From: an uncultured Acidaminococcus sp.
GTDB taxonomy: Bacteria > Bacillota_C > Negativicutes > Acidaminococcales > Acidaminococcaceae
Length of the DNA: 26,076 nucleotides
NCBI GenBank assembly: GCA_900314165.1
Contig: OMUE01000194.1
Span: 1 to 26,076 of the forward strand
Direction of reading: 5' to 3'
Part shown: one piece after another, positions 16,920 to 24,855 of the stretch
How the letters are laid out: each line of letters opens with the position of its first letter
Numbering within the stretch: the stretch's first letter is position 1
Made by a program: the position numbers and the translations under genes
Notes under the pieces: generated by a model
The model's input: only the letters and a program-made list of their open reading frames with translations
Told to the model about the DNA's origin: nothing
Database searches by the model: none

Positions 16920-18470
16920 GCACTTACACCTATTCGTCAGGTCTATGACCTTCGCTTTATTGGGCAGGATGTAGACGTAATCCCCGGACAGGAGACGTGC
17001 ATTCTTGTCGTGGACCAGCTCTACGTCGCCCCGGCGGATGCTGACTACCAAGGCACCACCGGGGAAGTTGATTTCCTCCAGAGTTTTGCCTTCGGCAAAA
17101 GAACCTTCCTCTATGGGAATTTCCAGGATTTCCTGATCTTTCGGTACGTCCATGGCTTCTTTGGCTTGTGCGTCCTTTTGCAGGGATTTCAGCAGCATGG
17201 CGTCAAAGATCGGCGTATCATGAAGCAGTTCCCCAGCCGCATAGGCGAACATGACCACGATGCCCAAAGGCACCAGATGGTAAAACCGTCCCGTCAGTTC
17301 CAGCAGCAGCAGGATGCCCGTTACCGGTGCCCGGACGCAGCCCGTAAACAAGCCGGCCATGGCAAATACCACCATGTGCAGGCGGTATTCCGGAGGCAGG
17401 ATGCCCATAGCTACGGCCAGATTGCCATACAAGCTGCCACAGAGAGCCCCGAATACCAGCATGGGCTGCAGGGAGCCGCCGGGAGTACCGGAACCGGTGC
17501 TGAACAGCGTAAAGATCATCTTCACGACCAGCAGCAGCAGTGCAAAGGATATAGTGCCCTTCAGATCCACCATGGCTTCGATGACCGGATCCCCGGCCCC
17601 CAGGACCTGGGGCAGCAGATAAGTCAAAGGAATGGTCAAAAGCAGGGGCACTGCAATCTTCATGCCTAAAGACTTGAAGATGGGCAGGCCATAAAAGCGT
17701 CCCATATTCAGGGAGCCTTTATTAAAGAGGACGCCTACAAAGCCCGTGAACAGGCCCAGACCAATGAGCTGAGGCAGGTATTCCACAGGCAGCAGGGACA
17801 TTTTCGGAATGGCGAACACCGTATCCCGGCCAAAGACCCCGTGGACCAGTACCGTCGCCGTAATAGAAGCCATAAGCGTAGGCACCATGACCAGGGCGGA
17901 CAGGTTTTTGTGGATGGCTTCCATGGTAAACATGACGCCGGCCAAAGGTGCATTAAAGGCTGCCGCCAGGCCTGCACCGGCACCGGAGCTGATGAGAGCC
18001 CGTTCCTCCAGGTTCGTCTTGCTGAGAGCCCGGCTGACGCCCTGGCCCGCCATAGCGCCAATTTGGACAGAAGGTCCTTCCCGGCCCATGGACAGGCCGG
18101 CCCCAATGCCCAGGGACGTGCCTAACAGCTTCACGATAATGACCCGCAGCCAGTGAGGGCTTTTTTCCAGGCCCAACACGATGCCCCGGACCTGGGGAAT
18201 GCCACTGCCGCCTGCTATGGGAGACCAGTGGACCAGGGCAGCAATGACGAAGCCCAGGACCACCAAACCTACAGCCCACACCAGCACATAGGCTGGTGAC
18301 AATTGTTGCAGGAACGCAACCATATGGGAGCGCCGGGAGGCCACAAAGCCCAGGCATAGCCGCAGAAGCGTAATGCACACTCCGGCAAAGATCCCTACCA
18401 GCACCCCTTCCCAGGCCAGACGCAGTTTCAGGCCTGGAATATGGAATCCTTTCGTTGGTTTTTCACTCAT
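16908..18470 (-). CDS. ClC-family chloride channel/transporter with TrkA_C domain
   Basis: A 520-residue membrane protein. The ClC core carries the anion-site motifs GSGIP (Ser89), GREGP with external gating Glu131, and GTPGGSLQP. A soluble RCK_C/TrkA_C domain occupies about 440-512. Two positions that support proton coupling in E. coli ClcA appear changed: the internal glutamate (EE of the EEMR motif) reads Glu184-Ala185 in FTMEAIHKN, and the central tyrosine (PLY) reads Phe422 in TPIFDAM. It may thus be a weakly coupled or channel-like member. It overlaps the stop of the upstream decarboxylase gene by 4 bases (ATGA), so translation is coupled. Family is certain; transport mode is inference. 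Confidence 0.93.
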   Translation of the reverse strand: MSEKPTKGFHIPGLKLRLAWEGVLVGIFAGVCITLLRLCLGFVASRRSHMVAFLQQLSPAYVLVWAVGLVVLGFVIAALVHWSPIAGGSGIPQVRGIVLGLEKSPHWLRVIIVKLLGTSLGIGAGLSMGREGPSVQIGAMAGQGVSRALSKTNLEERALISSGAGAGLAAAFNAPLAGVMFTMEAIHKNLSALVMVPTLMASITATVLVHGVFGRDTVFAIPKMSLLPVEYLPQLIGLGLFTGFVGVLFNKGSLNMGRFYGLPIFKSLGMKIAVPLLLTIPLTYLLPQVLGAGDPVIEAMVDLKGTISFALLLLVVKMIFTLFSTGSGTPGGSLQPMLVFGALCGSLYGNLAVAMGILPPEYRLHMVVFAMAGLFTGCVRAPVTGILLLLELTGRFYHLVPLGIVVMFAYAAGELLHDTPIFDAMLLKSLQKDAQAKEAMDVPKDQEILEIPIEEGSFAEGKTLEEINFPGGALVVSIRRGDVELVHDKNARLLSGDYVYILPNKAKVIDLTNRCKCKNE

Positions 18471-19735
18471 TTTATATCTTTGAACAGACCCGTAAAGTCA
18501 AGGGTTGCAAAATAATCTTTCGGAGTCTCTGCCCGGCGCAGCATTTCTACGGATCCGTCTTCTTTCAGAAGGAATTCTGCGCACCACAGTTTCCCGTTAT
18601 AGTTGTAGCCCATGGAGGAGCCATGAGCCCCGGCATCATGGATGAACAGATAGTCACCCTTTTCGATTTCCGGCAGTTTCCGGTCGATGGCAAACTTATC
18701 GTTGTTTTCGCACAAGCCGCCGGTCACATCATAGGTATGGTCGCAGGGAGCATCTTCCTTGCCCAGTACCGTAATATGATGGTAAGCCCCGTAAATGGCC
18801 GGGCGCATCAGGTTGGCAGCGCAGGCGTCCACACCTACGTATTCCTTGTAGATATGTTTGAAATGCTGAGCCTTTGTCACCAGAGCCCCATAAGGACCGG
18901 TTACGAAACGGCCCATTTCCGTAAACAGGGACACATTGCCCATGCCGGCCGGTACCAGGACTTCGTTGTACACCTTTTCTACACCGGCACCGATAGCCAG
19001 GATGTCGTTAGGCGTCTGTTCCGGACGGTAAGGAATGCCTACGCCGCCGGACAGGTTGATGAATTCTACGGCCACGCCGGTTTCTTCTTTCAGCTCTACA
19101 GCTAGTTTAAACAGTTGACGAGCCAGTTCCGGATAGTATTCGTTCGTCACTGTGTTGCTGGCCAGGAAGGCATGGATGCCGAAATGCTTGGCCCCTTTGG
19201 CCTTCAGGATCTTAAAGGCCTCTGCAATCTGGTCCCGGGTCATGCCATATTTGGAATCACCGGGGTTATCCATAATATCGTTGCCCAAGGCAAAATAGCC
19301 ACCAGGATTGAACCGGCAGCAGATGGTTTCCGGAATGGTGCCGATGACGCTTTCCAGGAAGTCGATCATGGTAAAGTCATCCAGGTTGATGATGGCACCC
19401 AGTTCATAGGCTTTCTTCATGTCCTGAGCTGGCGTATCGTTGGAAGAGAACATGATGTCGTGGCCGTGGAAACCGCATACATCGCTCATGAGCAGTTCCG
19501 TGTAGGAAGACGTATCCGTCCCGCAGCCTTCTTCCTTCATGATCTTCAGCAGGCCGGGCAGGGGCGTAGCCTTGACGGCAAAATATTCTTTGTAGCCCTT
19601 GTTCCAGGCAAAAGCCTTGTTGATATTCCGGACCGTTTCCCGGATCAGCTTTTCACTGTACACATAAAATGGTGTAGGATATTGGGCATTAATTTCCTGC
19701 ACTTTTTCTTTCGTAACAAATGGAACTTTTTTCAT
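18467..19735 (-). CDS. lysA: Diaminopimelate decarboxylase-family PLP enzyme
   Basis: A 422-residue fold-type III PLP decarboxylase. The PLP lysine lies in YFAVKATP, the phosphate-binding loop in NLSGGVGIPYRP, and the catalytic cysteine region in GGLCENND. This fits meso-diaminopimelate decarboxylase, the last step of lysine synthesis, but belongs to a divergent subgroup: the canonical HIGSQ segment reads FLASNT, AGAY reads AGAH, and the SRPRPAEV stretch reads GKLWCAEF. I recall the subgroup as usually annotated LysA in clostridia and Bacteroidetes. It starts 28 bases after the ABC ATPase gene, with GAGGGGG upstream, and overlaps the ClC gene by 4 bases. Substrate is inferred; another acidic or basic amino acid is possible. 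Confidence 0.8.
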   Translation of the reverse strand: MKKVPFVTKEKVQEINAQYPTPFYVYSEKLIRETVRNINKAFAWNKGYKEYFAVKATPLPGLLKIMKEEGCGTDTSSYTELLMSDVCGFHGHDIMFSSNDTPAQDMKKAYELGAIINLDDFTMIDFLESVIGTIPETICCRFNPGGYFALGNDIMDNPGDSKYGMTRDQIAEAFKILKAKGAKHFGIHAFLASNTVTNEYYPELARQLFKLAVELKEETGVAVEFINLSGGVGIPYRPEQTPNDILAIGAGVEKVYNEVLVPAGMGNVSLFTEMGRFVTGPYGALVTKAQHFKHIYKEYVGVDACAANLMRPAIYGAYHHITVLGKEDAPCDHTYDVTGGLCENNDKFAIDRKLPEIEKGDYLFIHDAGAHGSSMGYNYNGKLWCAEFLLKEDGSVEMLRRAETPKDYFATLDFTGLFKDIK

Positions 19736-19763
19736 GTAAACAACCCCCTCATAGGTATGAGCC

Positions 19764-20561
19764 TTAGCTCAACATCATTCTATCATTGTCCAATTCTGCC
19801 CCTGACGCCCGTTCAAACAAGGCCAACAGGTCAGGAATGGTCAATTTTGCTTTTTGCTCTGCATTCACGTCCACTACGATCCGGCCGGCATTCATCATGA
19901 TGAGCCGGTTGCCGAAGCGCAGGGCGTCTTTCATATTATGGGTAATCATCAGCGTAGTCAGTTTATCCCGGGAAATGACCTTTTTTGTCAGGTTCAGGAC
20001 CTTTTCCGCAGTCTTGGGATCCAGTGCCGCTGTATGTTCGTCCAACAGCAGCAGTTTAGGCTTGTTCATGGCTGCCATGAGCAGGGTCAGAGCCTGCCGC
20101 TGGCCACCGGACAACAGCCCTACCCTGGTGGTCAAGCGGTTTTCCAGACCCAGATCCAGTTCTTTCAGCATGTCCCGGAACTGTTCCCGCTGACTGTCTT
20201 TCAGGGCCCAGGACAGGCCAGGGGTCTTGCCCCGCCGGGAAGCGATGGACAGGTTTTCTTCAATCATCATGCCTGCCGCCGTGCCCATCATAGGATCCTG
20301 GAACACTCGGCCAATGTAGCGGGCCCGCTTGTGTTCCGGCATCTTCGTAATATCCACTCCGTCCACCAGAATCTGGCCCTGGTCCACAGGGAACACCCCT
20401 GCAATGGAGTTCAGCAGCGTGGACTTGCCGGCCCCGTTGCCCCCGATGATGGTGATGAAGTCACCGGATTCCATGTGCAGGTTCACATCGATCAGCGCTT
20501 TTTTCTCGTTCACCGTACCCGGAAAGAACGTTTTTGCAATATGGTTTAGTTCCAGCATCAC
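19764..20561 (-). CDS. ABC transporter ATP-binding protein (TrpXYZ-like system)
   Basis: A 265-residue ATPase with Walker A GGNGAGKSTLLN (about 40-51), Q-loop VFQDPMMGT, signature LLSGGQRQALTLLMA, Walker B LLLLDEHTAALD and switch His in MITHN. The DEHTAALD version, the permease type and the PF04392-like binding proteins together point to the TrpXYZ-like uptake group. It overlaps the permease gene by 4 bases. It energises uptake by the adjacent permease in the inner membrane. The substrate is unknown; members of this group take up aromatic amino acids, but the linked lysA makes a lysine-related compound possible too. Confidence 0.92.
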   Translation of the reverse strand: MMLELNHIAKTFFPGTVNEKKALIDVNLHMESGDFITIIGGNGAGKSTLLNSIAGVFPVDQGQILVDGVDITKMPEHKRARYIGRVFQDPMMGTAAGMMIEENLSIASRRGKTPGLSWALKDSQREQFRDMLKELDLGLENRLTTRVGLLSGGQRQALTLLMAAMNKPKLLLLDEHTAALDPKTAEKVLNLTKKVISRDKLTTLMITHNMKDALRFGNRLIMMNAGRIVVDVNAEQKAKLTIPDLLALFERASGAELDNDRMMLS

Positions 20562-21442
20562 AGTCCCGCCTTTCTACCCTGGATTTTGCCTTTGAACATG
20601 GGCAGGGACAGGGCGATGGCCACCAGCACGGCCGTAAACAGCTTCAGATCGTTGGGCGGCATGCCCAGCTGCAGCACGATGGCGATGACCAGCCGGTACA
20701 CGATGGACCCCAGGATGACGGATATCAGTGAATTCTTGAAACTGCGGGTACCGAACAGCACTTCCCCGATGATGACGGAGGCCAGGCCGATGACGATGGT
20801 CCCGATACCCATGCCTACGTCCGCAAAGCCGTTGCTCTGGGCCACCAGGGCGCCGGCTACGGCTACCAAAGCATTACTGAAGAACAACCCCAGGATGAGC
20901 ATAATGTTCGTGTCCACGCCCTGAGCCCGGATCATCTGGGGATTATAGCCCGTAGCCCGGATGGCAGCTCCCAGTTCCGTACCGAAGAACCAGTACATGA
21001 GCAGGGAAAAGATCAGGCAGGTTACGATGCCTACCACCAGGATGGACTGGGAGTACAGGATCCCCAGGGCGTTTTCCACAGCAGTAAAGGCTGTGTCCTG
21101 CCCCAAAAGGGACACGTTGGCTTTGCCCATGACCCGCAGGTTCACAGAGTACAGGGCGATCATAGTCAGGATCCCGGCCAATAGAGCAGGGATCTTTAAT
21201 TTCGTATGGAGCAGGCCCGTAACGATGCCGGCAATGCCTCCTGCCAGTCCCCCTGCCAGGATGGCAATAACCGGATTCACATTCTTCACCAGCAGCGTGA
21301 CGGCTACGGATGCCCCCAAAGGGAACGACCCTTCCACCGTCAGATCCGCCACATCCAGCACCCGGAACGTGATGTACACGCCCAGAGCCAACAGGGACCA
21401 CAGCAGTCCCTGGGAAATAGTTGGCAGCAATAGATCGATCAT
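20558..21442 (-). CDS. ABC transporter permease (BPD_transp_2 / TrpY-like)
   Basis: A 294-residue integral membrane protein with about 8-9 hydrophobic segments and the family opening SQGLLWSLLALGVYITFRVLDVADLTVEGSFPLGA, as in LivH/RbsC-type and TrpY-like permeases. It forms the channel of the importer fed by the two lipoproteins upstream. It begins 3 bases after the stop of the first-listed binding protein (21446) and overlaps the ATPase gene by ATGA, so the genes are translated as a block. Confidence 0.92.
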   Translation of the reverse strand: MIDLLLPTISQGLLWSLLALGVYITFRVLDVADLTVEGSFPLGASVAVTLLVKNVNPVIAILAGGLAGGIAGIVTGLLHTKLKIPALLAGILTMIALYSVNLRVMGKANVSLLGQDTAFTAVENALGILYSQSILVVGIVTCLIFSLLMYWFFGTELGAAIRATGYNPQMIRAQGVDTNIMLILGLFFSNALVAVAGALVAQSNGFADVGMGIGTIVIGLASVIIGEVLFGTRSFKNSLISVILGSIVYRLVIAIVLQLGMPPNDLKLFTAVLVAIALSLPMFKGKIQGRKAGL

Positions 21443-21445
21443 GGA

Positions 21446-22447
21446 TTATTTGGCTCCTTTTGCTTCTTTCAGGATATCGGCAGGGATGGTCAGTCCCAGT
21501 TTCTTAGCTTTTTCTTCGTTGATGGTCACAGTAAAGGTCTTTTGAGCCTGGATAGCCATGTTTTGAGGTTTGGACTTGCCGGACAGGATTTCCGCAGCCA
21601 TTTCCCCGGTCTGGACACCCAGCTTGTAGTAGTCGATGCCCAGGGTTGCCGTACCGCCGGACTTCACCATACCGCCTTCGCCGCAAAATACGGGGATCTT
21701 GGCTTCGTCCGTAATCTTCGTCAGGTTGGGCATGGCAGAAGCCAATACGTTATCCGTAGGCACGTAGATGGCATCCACCTTGCCTACCAGACTTTGGGCA
21801 GCCTGCTGGATATCGTTGACGCTGCTGACCGTCGTTTCCACACTCTTCAGGCCATGGGCAGCGGCGGCTTTTTTAGCCAGTTCCACCTGCAGTTGGGAGT
21901 TCACTTCACTGGAGTTATAGATGAAGCCTACGGTCTTGGCCTTGGGCATGATCTTCGTCAGCAGGTCGATCTGAGCTTCTACCGGGTTCATATCCGTAGT
22001 ACCGGTTACGTTGGTACCGGGTTTGCTGTTGTCTTTGATTAATTTTGCAATCTTATAATCCGTAATGGCCGTGCCTACGATGGGAATATCCTTCGTAGCG
22101 TTGGCCATAGTCTGAGCTGCCGGCGTAGCAATAGCGCAGATCAGGTTCACCTTATTGCCTACAAAACGCTGGGCAATGGTTTGCAGGTTGGACTGGTCGC
22201 CTTGGGCATTTTGCCGGTCGAACTTCACATTTTTGCCTTCTTCAAAGCCTTTGGCCTTCAGGCCATCCACGAAGCCTTTATTGGCGGCATCCAGGGCAGG
22301 ATGTTCCACCAATTGGATGATGCCTACCTGATAAGTCTTGCCGGACCCGGAGTCCGCTTTTTTCGTGTCACCGCCACCGCAGCCGGCAGCGCCCAACATC
22401 AAGGCGGTCATAGCCATTGCCAACATCTTTTTTACATTCGTTTTCAT
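21446..22447 (-). CDS. ABC transporter substrate-binding lipoprotein (copy 1)
   Basis: A 333-residue periplasmic binding protein of the ABC_sub_bind (PF04392) type. Signal peptide with lipobox LMLGAAGC (Cys about 23) gives a lipid anchor. The mature part begins with QVGIIQLVEHPALDAANKGFVDGL and has the group's conserved blocks CAIATPAAQTMA, IVGTAITD, GTNVTGTTDMNP, YVPTDNVLASAM and GIDYYKLGVQTGEMA. AGGAGG lies 8 bases before ATG. It is a near gap-free paralogue of the next gene upstream, from which it is separated by 21 bases, and sits directly before the permease. Confidence 0.93.
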   Translation of the reverse strand: MKTNVKKMLAMAMTALMLGAAGCGGGDTKKADSGSGKTYQVGIIQLVEHPALDAANKGFVDGLKAKGFEEGKNVKFDRQNAQGDQSNLQTIAQRFVGNKVNLICAIATPAAQTMANATKDIPIVGTAITDYKIAKLIKDNSKPGTNVTGTTDMNPVEAQIDLLTKIMPKAKTVGFIYNSSEVNSQLQVELAKKAAAAHGLKSVETTVSSVNDIQQAAQSLVGKVDAIYVPTDNVLASAMPNLTKITDEAKIPVFCGEGGMVKSGGTATLGIDYYKLGVQTGEMAAEILSGKSKPQNMAIQAQKTFTVTINEEKAKKLGLTIPADILKEAKGAK

Positions 22448-22468
22448 TCCGATTCCTCCTCTACTATG

Positions 22469-23464
22469 TCACTTTACTACTTCGGCCTGCTTCAACAGGT
22501 CCTCCGGAATGGTGATTTCCAATAGTTCCGCTTCTTTTTCGTTAATGGTGTATTTCATATCCTTCTGCATCTCTATGGGCATGGTCTGGGGTTTGGCTTC
22601 CCCTTTCAGGATTTTCGCCCCCATAAGGCCCGTCTGGTAGCCCAGTTTATAATAATCGATTCCTACGGTAGCCAACGCTCCCTTCTTCACCATGCTCCCT
22701 TCGCCACAGATAACCGGAATGCCGGCTTCGTTGGTAATGCGGATCAGCACGGGCATAGCCGAAGCCAACACGTTGTCCGTGGGCACGTAAATAGCGTCCA
22801 CCTCTTCCTGAACCAGGTTTTCTGCCACTAAGGGAAGATCATTAATGGAAGAGACCGTGGCTTCCTTGATGGTCAGGTTTTTCTGCATAGCCAGGTGGAT
22901 CATTTCTTTTGCCTGGGAAGCAGAATTGATTTCACTGGCATTGTAGATGATACCGAGGGCCTTTGCTTTCGGCACCAGCCGCCGCAACAGATCCAGCTGT
23001 TTATCCAGAGGATTCAGGTCCGTGGTACCGGTCACATTAGTGCCGGGATGGTCGTTTTCTTTCACCAGTTTTGCGGCCTTGTAGTCCGTAATAGCCGTCC
23101 CCACGATGGGAATGTCCCGGGTGGCGCTGGCTGCCACCTGAGCTGCCGGTGTAGCGATGGCACAGATGAGATTGACTTTGTTGTTCACAAAGCGCTGGGT
23201 GATGGTCTGGAGATCCGCCAGGGCTCCCTGACCATTTTGCCGGTCCAGGGTCACATTGTCCCCTTCTTTGAAGCCTCCGGCTGCCAGGCCATCTACAAAG
23301 CCCTTATTGGCAGCATCCAGGGCTGCATGCTGCACCAACTGCACAATACCCACTTTGTAGTGAGGTTTTTGTTCTACAGCAGGCTGCTTGTGGGAGCCAC
23401 AGCCTGAAAGAAGTCCCAAAACAGCAATCAGTGCAGCAGTCATTCCAAGTTTTCGTACATGCAT
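22469..23464 (-). CDS. ABC transporter substrate-binding lipoprotein (copy 2)
   Basis: A 331-residue PF04392-type binding lipoprotein, lipobox VLGLLSGC (Cys about 22). It aligns almost without gaps to the copy downstream and shares most of the ligand-cleft blocks (LVQHAALDAANKGFVDGL, CAIATPAAQ, GTNVTGTTDLNP, YVPTDNVLASAM, GIDYYKLGYQTG). Differences gather in the surface helices and hinge (for example EATVSSINDLPLVAENLVQEE). It is the first gene of the operon, with GGAAG about 6 bases before ATG and a good promoter upstream. Tandem binding proteins feeding one permease usually widen ligand range or affinity; which applies here is unknown. Confidence 0.93.
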   Translation of the reverse strand: MHVRKLGMTAALIAVLGLLSGCGSHKQPAVEQKPHYKVGIVQLVQHAALDAANKGFVDGLAAGGFKEGDNVTLDRQNGQGALADLQTITQRFVNNKVNLICAIATPAAQVAASATRDIPIVGTAITDYKAAKLVKENDHPGTNVTGTTDLNPLDKQLDLLRRLVPKAKALGIIYNASEINSASQAKEMIHLAMQKNLTIKEATVSSINDLPLVAENLVQEEVDAIYVPTDNVLASAMPVLIRITNEAGIPVICGEGSMVKKGALATVGIDYYKLGYQTGLMGAKILKGEAKPQTMPIEMQKDMKYTINEKEAELLEITIPEDLLKQAEVVK

Positions 23465-23532
23465 AGGTTCTTCCTTCTTTCATCCTTCTTTCGTGTAGTT
23501 TCAGAAGGCAAAAACGGCCTTCACATTTTTTT

Positions 23533-23561
23533 ATTTTAACATATTACACTTACAGGCACAA
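23533..23561 (-). promoter_or_regulatory. Promoter of the ABC-lysA-ClC operon
   Basis: Minus strand TTGTGC (23556-23561), 17-base spacer, TAAAAT (23533-23538), with a TG one base before the -10 (extended -10). Transcription would begin about 60 bases before the first lipoprotein, too short a leader for a lysine riboswitch or T-box. Confidence 0.6.
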
Positions 23562-23590
23562 CAAAAGCAGGGATTTTTGTTTAAAATTAT

Positions 23591-23620
23591 AGACGTTAGA
23601 TTTTAGACGTGAGATGTTAG
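23591..23620. repeat. Degenerate heptamer repeat (AGACGTT type)
   Basis: Four consecutive 7-base units, AGACGTT, AGATTTT, AGACGTG, AGATGTT, then AG. The unit is the same as in the arms at 11746-11846 and resembles TTAGGGG read as AGGGGTT. It lies between the terminator of the FkbM gene and the promoter of the transporter operon. Confidence 0.7.
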
Positions 23621-23633
23621 TGATTTAAGGAAT

Positions 23634-23669
23634 AAAAATAGGCGTACCGGTAGTGGTACGCCTATTTTT
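23634..23669 (-). terminator. Intrinsic terminator after the FkbM gene
   Basis: A perfect 15-base stem (23634-23648 with 23655-23669), 6-base loop, ending in TTTTT on the minus strand. The stop codon of the FkbM gene (23668-23670) overlaps its start. It would also work on the plus strand. Confidence 0.85.
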
Positions 23670-24855
23670 AAATTAAGAGGCTCTGCTTGCCCCCACCACC
23701 GTGCCACGCACGGTTCCCCGCCCCCAAAGGGGGCCGGATTCGGCCGAAGGCCACCTCTTCGCTCTTCACTTTTTCCCCGCCACACGCTGCAAAGAAATTA
23801 ATCTCCCAGCAGGGCACATAGGGGTGGCGTCTCAGGTAGATCCGGTACTCCGGCACCAGGTTCCACAGCAGTTCCGGAATCTGCCACAGGTCGTCGTCGT
23901 GATGGTAGCCGGCAATGAGCAGTTTCGGCCGGCAGCGGGTGATGACGTTCCGTCCCCCTTCGATAGCCTCTTTTTCAGCCCCTTCCACATCCATCTTGAT
24001 GTACGTGAAATCTCTTGAACCGATGATGGCATCCAGGCTGGTTACAGGCGTGGTCTTCTTCCCCTTCCCGTCCAGGGCGGACATGCGGCCCCCTTTGGCC
24101 GCAAAGGGCAATTCCTCCTCGTCCCTCCAGATGCCCCGCTGCAGCAGGCTGCAGTTCCGCAGCTGTTCCAGCTCTACAAAACGCTGCAATTTCACAAAGT
24201 TCTTGGAATCCGGTTCCACGGCATAGATGTGCTCGTAGTGGCCATTGGTCAGCTCCAGGAATTCGGCCACCGTATCCCCATTATAAGCCCCCAGATCTCC
24301 GTAGGTTTCCTTGGGGCCGAAGGCAAACAACTGCTCCAAGTCCTGCCGCCGGTCCGTTACAAAGGCCAGCTCCGACAGGCGTCCCGTCAGTTTGTACCGC
24401 AGGATATGCAGCATACATTGCCGGGATTCTTCGTCGGCCAGCCGGTCGTACACAGCTTCCAGATGGGGCAGTCTATCCTGCAGCCATTGGGGGCTGACGA
24501 TTTCCTTGTCTCCAAAGAGAGGCAGATGAGGAGCATAGGTTTCGTGCTGCTGCGCCAGGTGATAGAACCGTTTCAGGATGTCCGGCAGTTCGCTGGCAAA
24601 GGCAATGAGGATGATGAAATCCCCTAATTCCTGATGGAGCTGTTTATAAGTCTTTACGGTAAAGCCCCGGAACTGCTGGCCCCGGACGAATTCGTCGCTG
24701 GCAAATACGCCGGCTACCGGAATGTGCCGGACAGCGCAGCGATCCAGGATTTCATCGGCCCCGTTACCCATGCCGTACAATACGATGGGTTTTGTGACCG
24801 TAGTCAGATAATCCCATAGATAGATTTCGTGCAAGAGTTCCGCCAAAGCCGTCAT
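23668..24855 (-). CDS. FkbM-family SAM-dependent methyltransferase
   Basis: A 395-residue protein. The N-terminal part (about 20-75) has a Rossmann-like motif YGMGNGADEILDRC, like the nucleotide-binding module often joined to FkbM in glycan loci. The C-terminal part is an FkbM methyltransferase: SAM motif YGDLGAYNGDTVAEF (about 185), acidic AVEPDSKNF, and the family core YIKMDVEGAEKEAIEG (about 285). It probably methylates a sugar or a natural product; substrate unknown. Start 24855 has AGGGGG about 8 bases upstream and overlaps the peptidase stop by ATGA. The last ~33 residues (from about KVKSEEV) are Gly/Arg-rich, unlike the fold, and encoded by a multi-hairpin element, so they are probably an acquired tail. 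Confidence 0.85.
   Translation of the reverse strand: MTALAELLHEIYLWDYLTTVTKPIVLYGMGNGADEILDRCAVRHIPVAGVFASDEFVRGQQFRGFTVKTYKQLHQELGDFIILIAFASELPDILKRFYHLAQQHETYAPHLPLFGDKEIVSPQWLQDRLPHLEAVYDRLADEESRQCMLHILRYKLTGRLSELAFVTDRRQDLEQLFAFGPKETYGDLGAYNGDTVAEFLELTNGHYEHIYAVEPDSKNFVKLQRFVELEQLRNCSLLQRGIWRDEEELPFAAKGGRMSALDGKGKKTTPVTSLDAIIGSRDFTYIKMDVEGAEKEAIEGGRNVITRCRPKLLIAGYHHDDDLWQIPELLWNLVPEYRIYLRRHPYVPCWEINFFAACGGEKVKSEEVAFGRIRPPLGAGNRAWHGGGGKQSLLI
23675..23759. repeat. Multi-hairpin palindromic element inside the 3' end of the FkbM gene
   Basis: Three perfect hairpins follow each other in about 55 bases: ACCGTG-CCACG-CACGGT (23698-23714), GCCCCC-AAA-GGGGGC (23720-23734) and GGCC-GAA-GGCC (23742-23752). 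The block is edged by AAGAGG (23675-23680) and CCTCTT (23754-23759), a possible terminal inverted repeat, giving an 85-base unit. Its composition differs from the flanking AT-rich spacer and from the upstream methyltransferase codons. The layout is that of a REP/MITE-like mobile repeat, but copy number elsewhere cannot be seen. Confidence 0.6.

Noticed and set aside
23465..23667. Lysine riboswitch or T-box before the ABC-lysA operon
   Set aside because: The leader after the promoter is only about 60 bases and lacks T-box or L-box conserved blocks.
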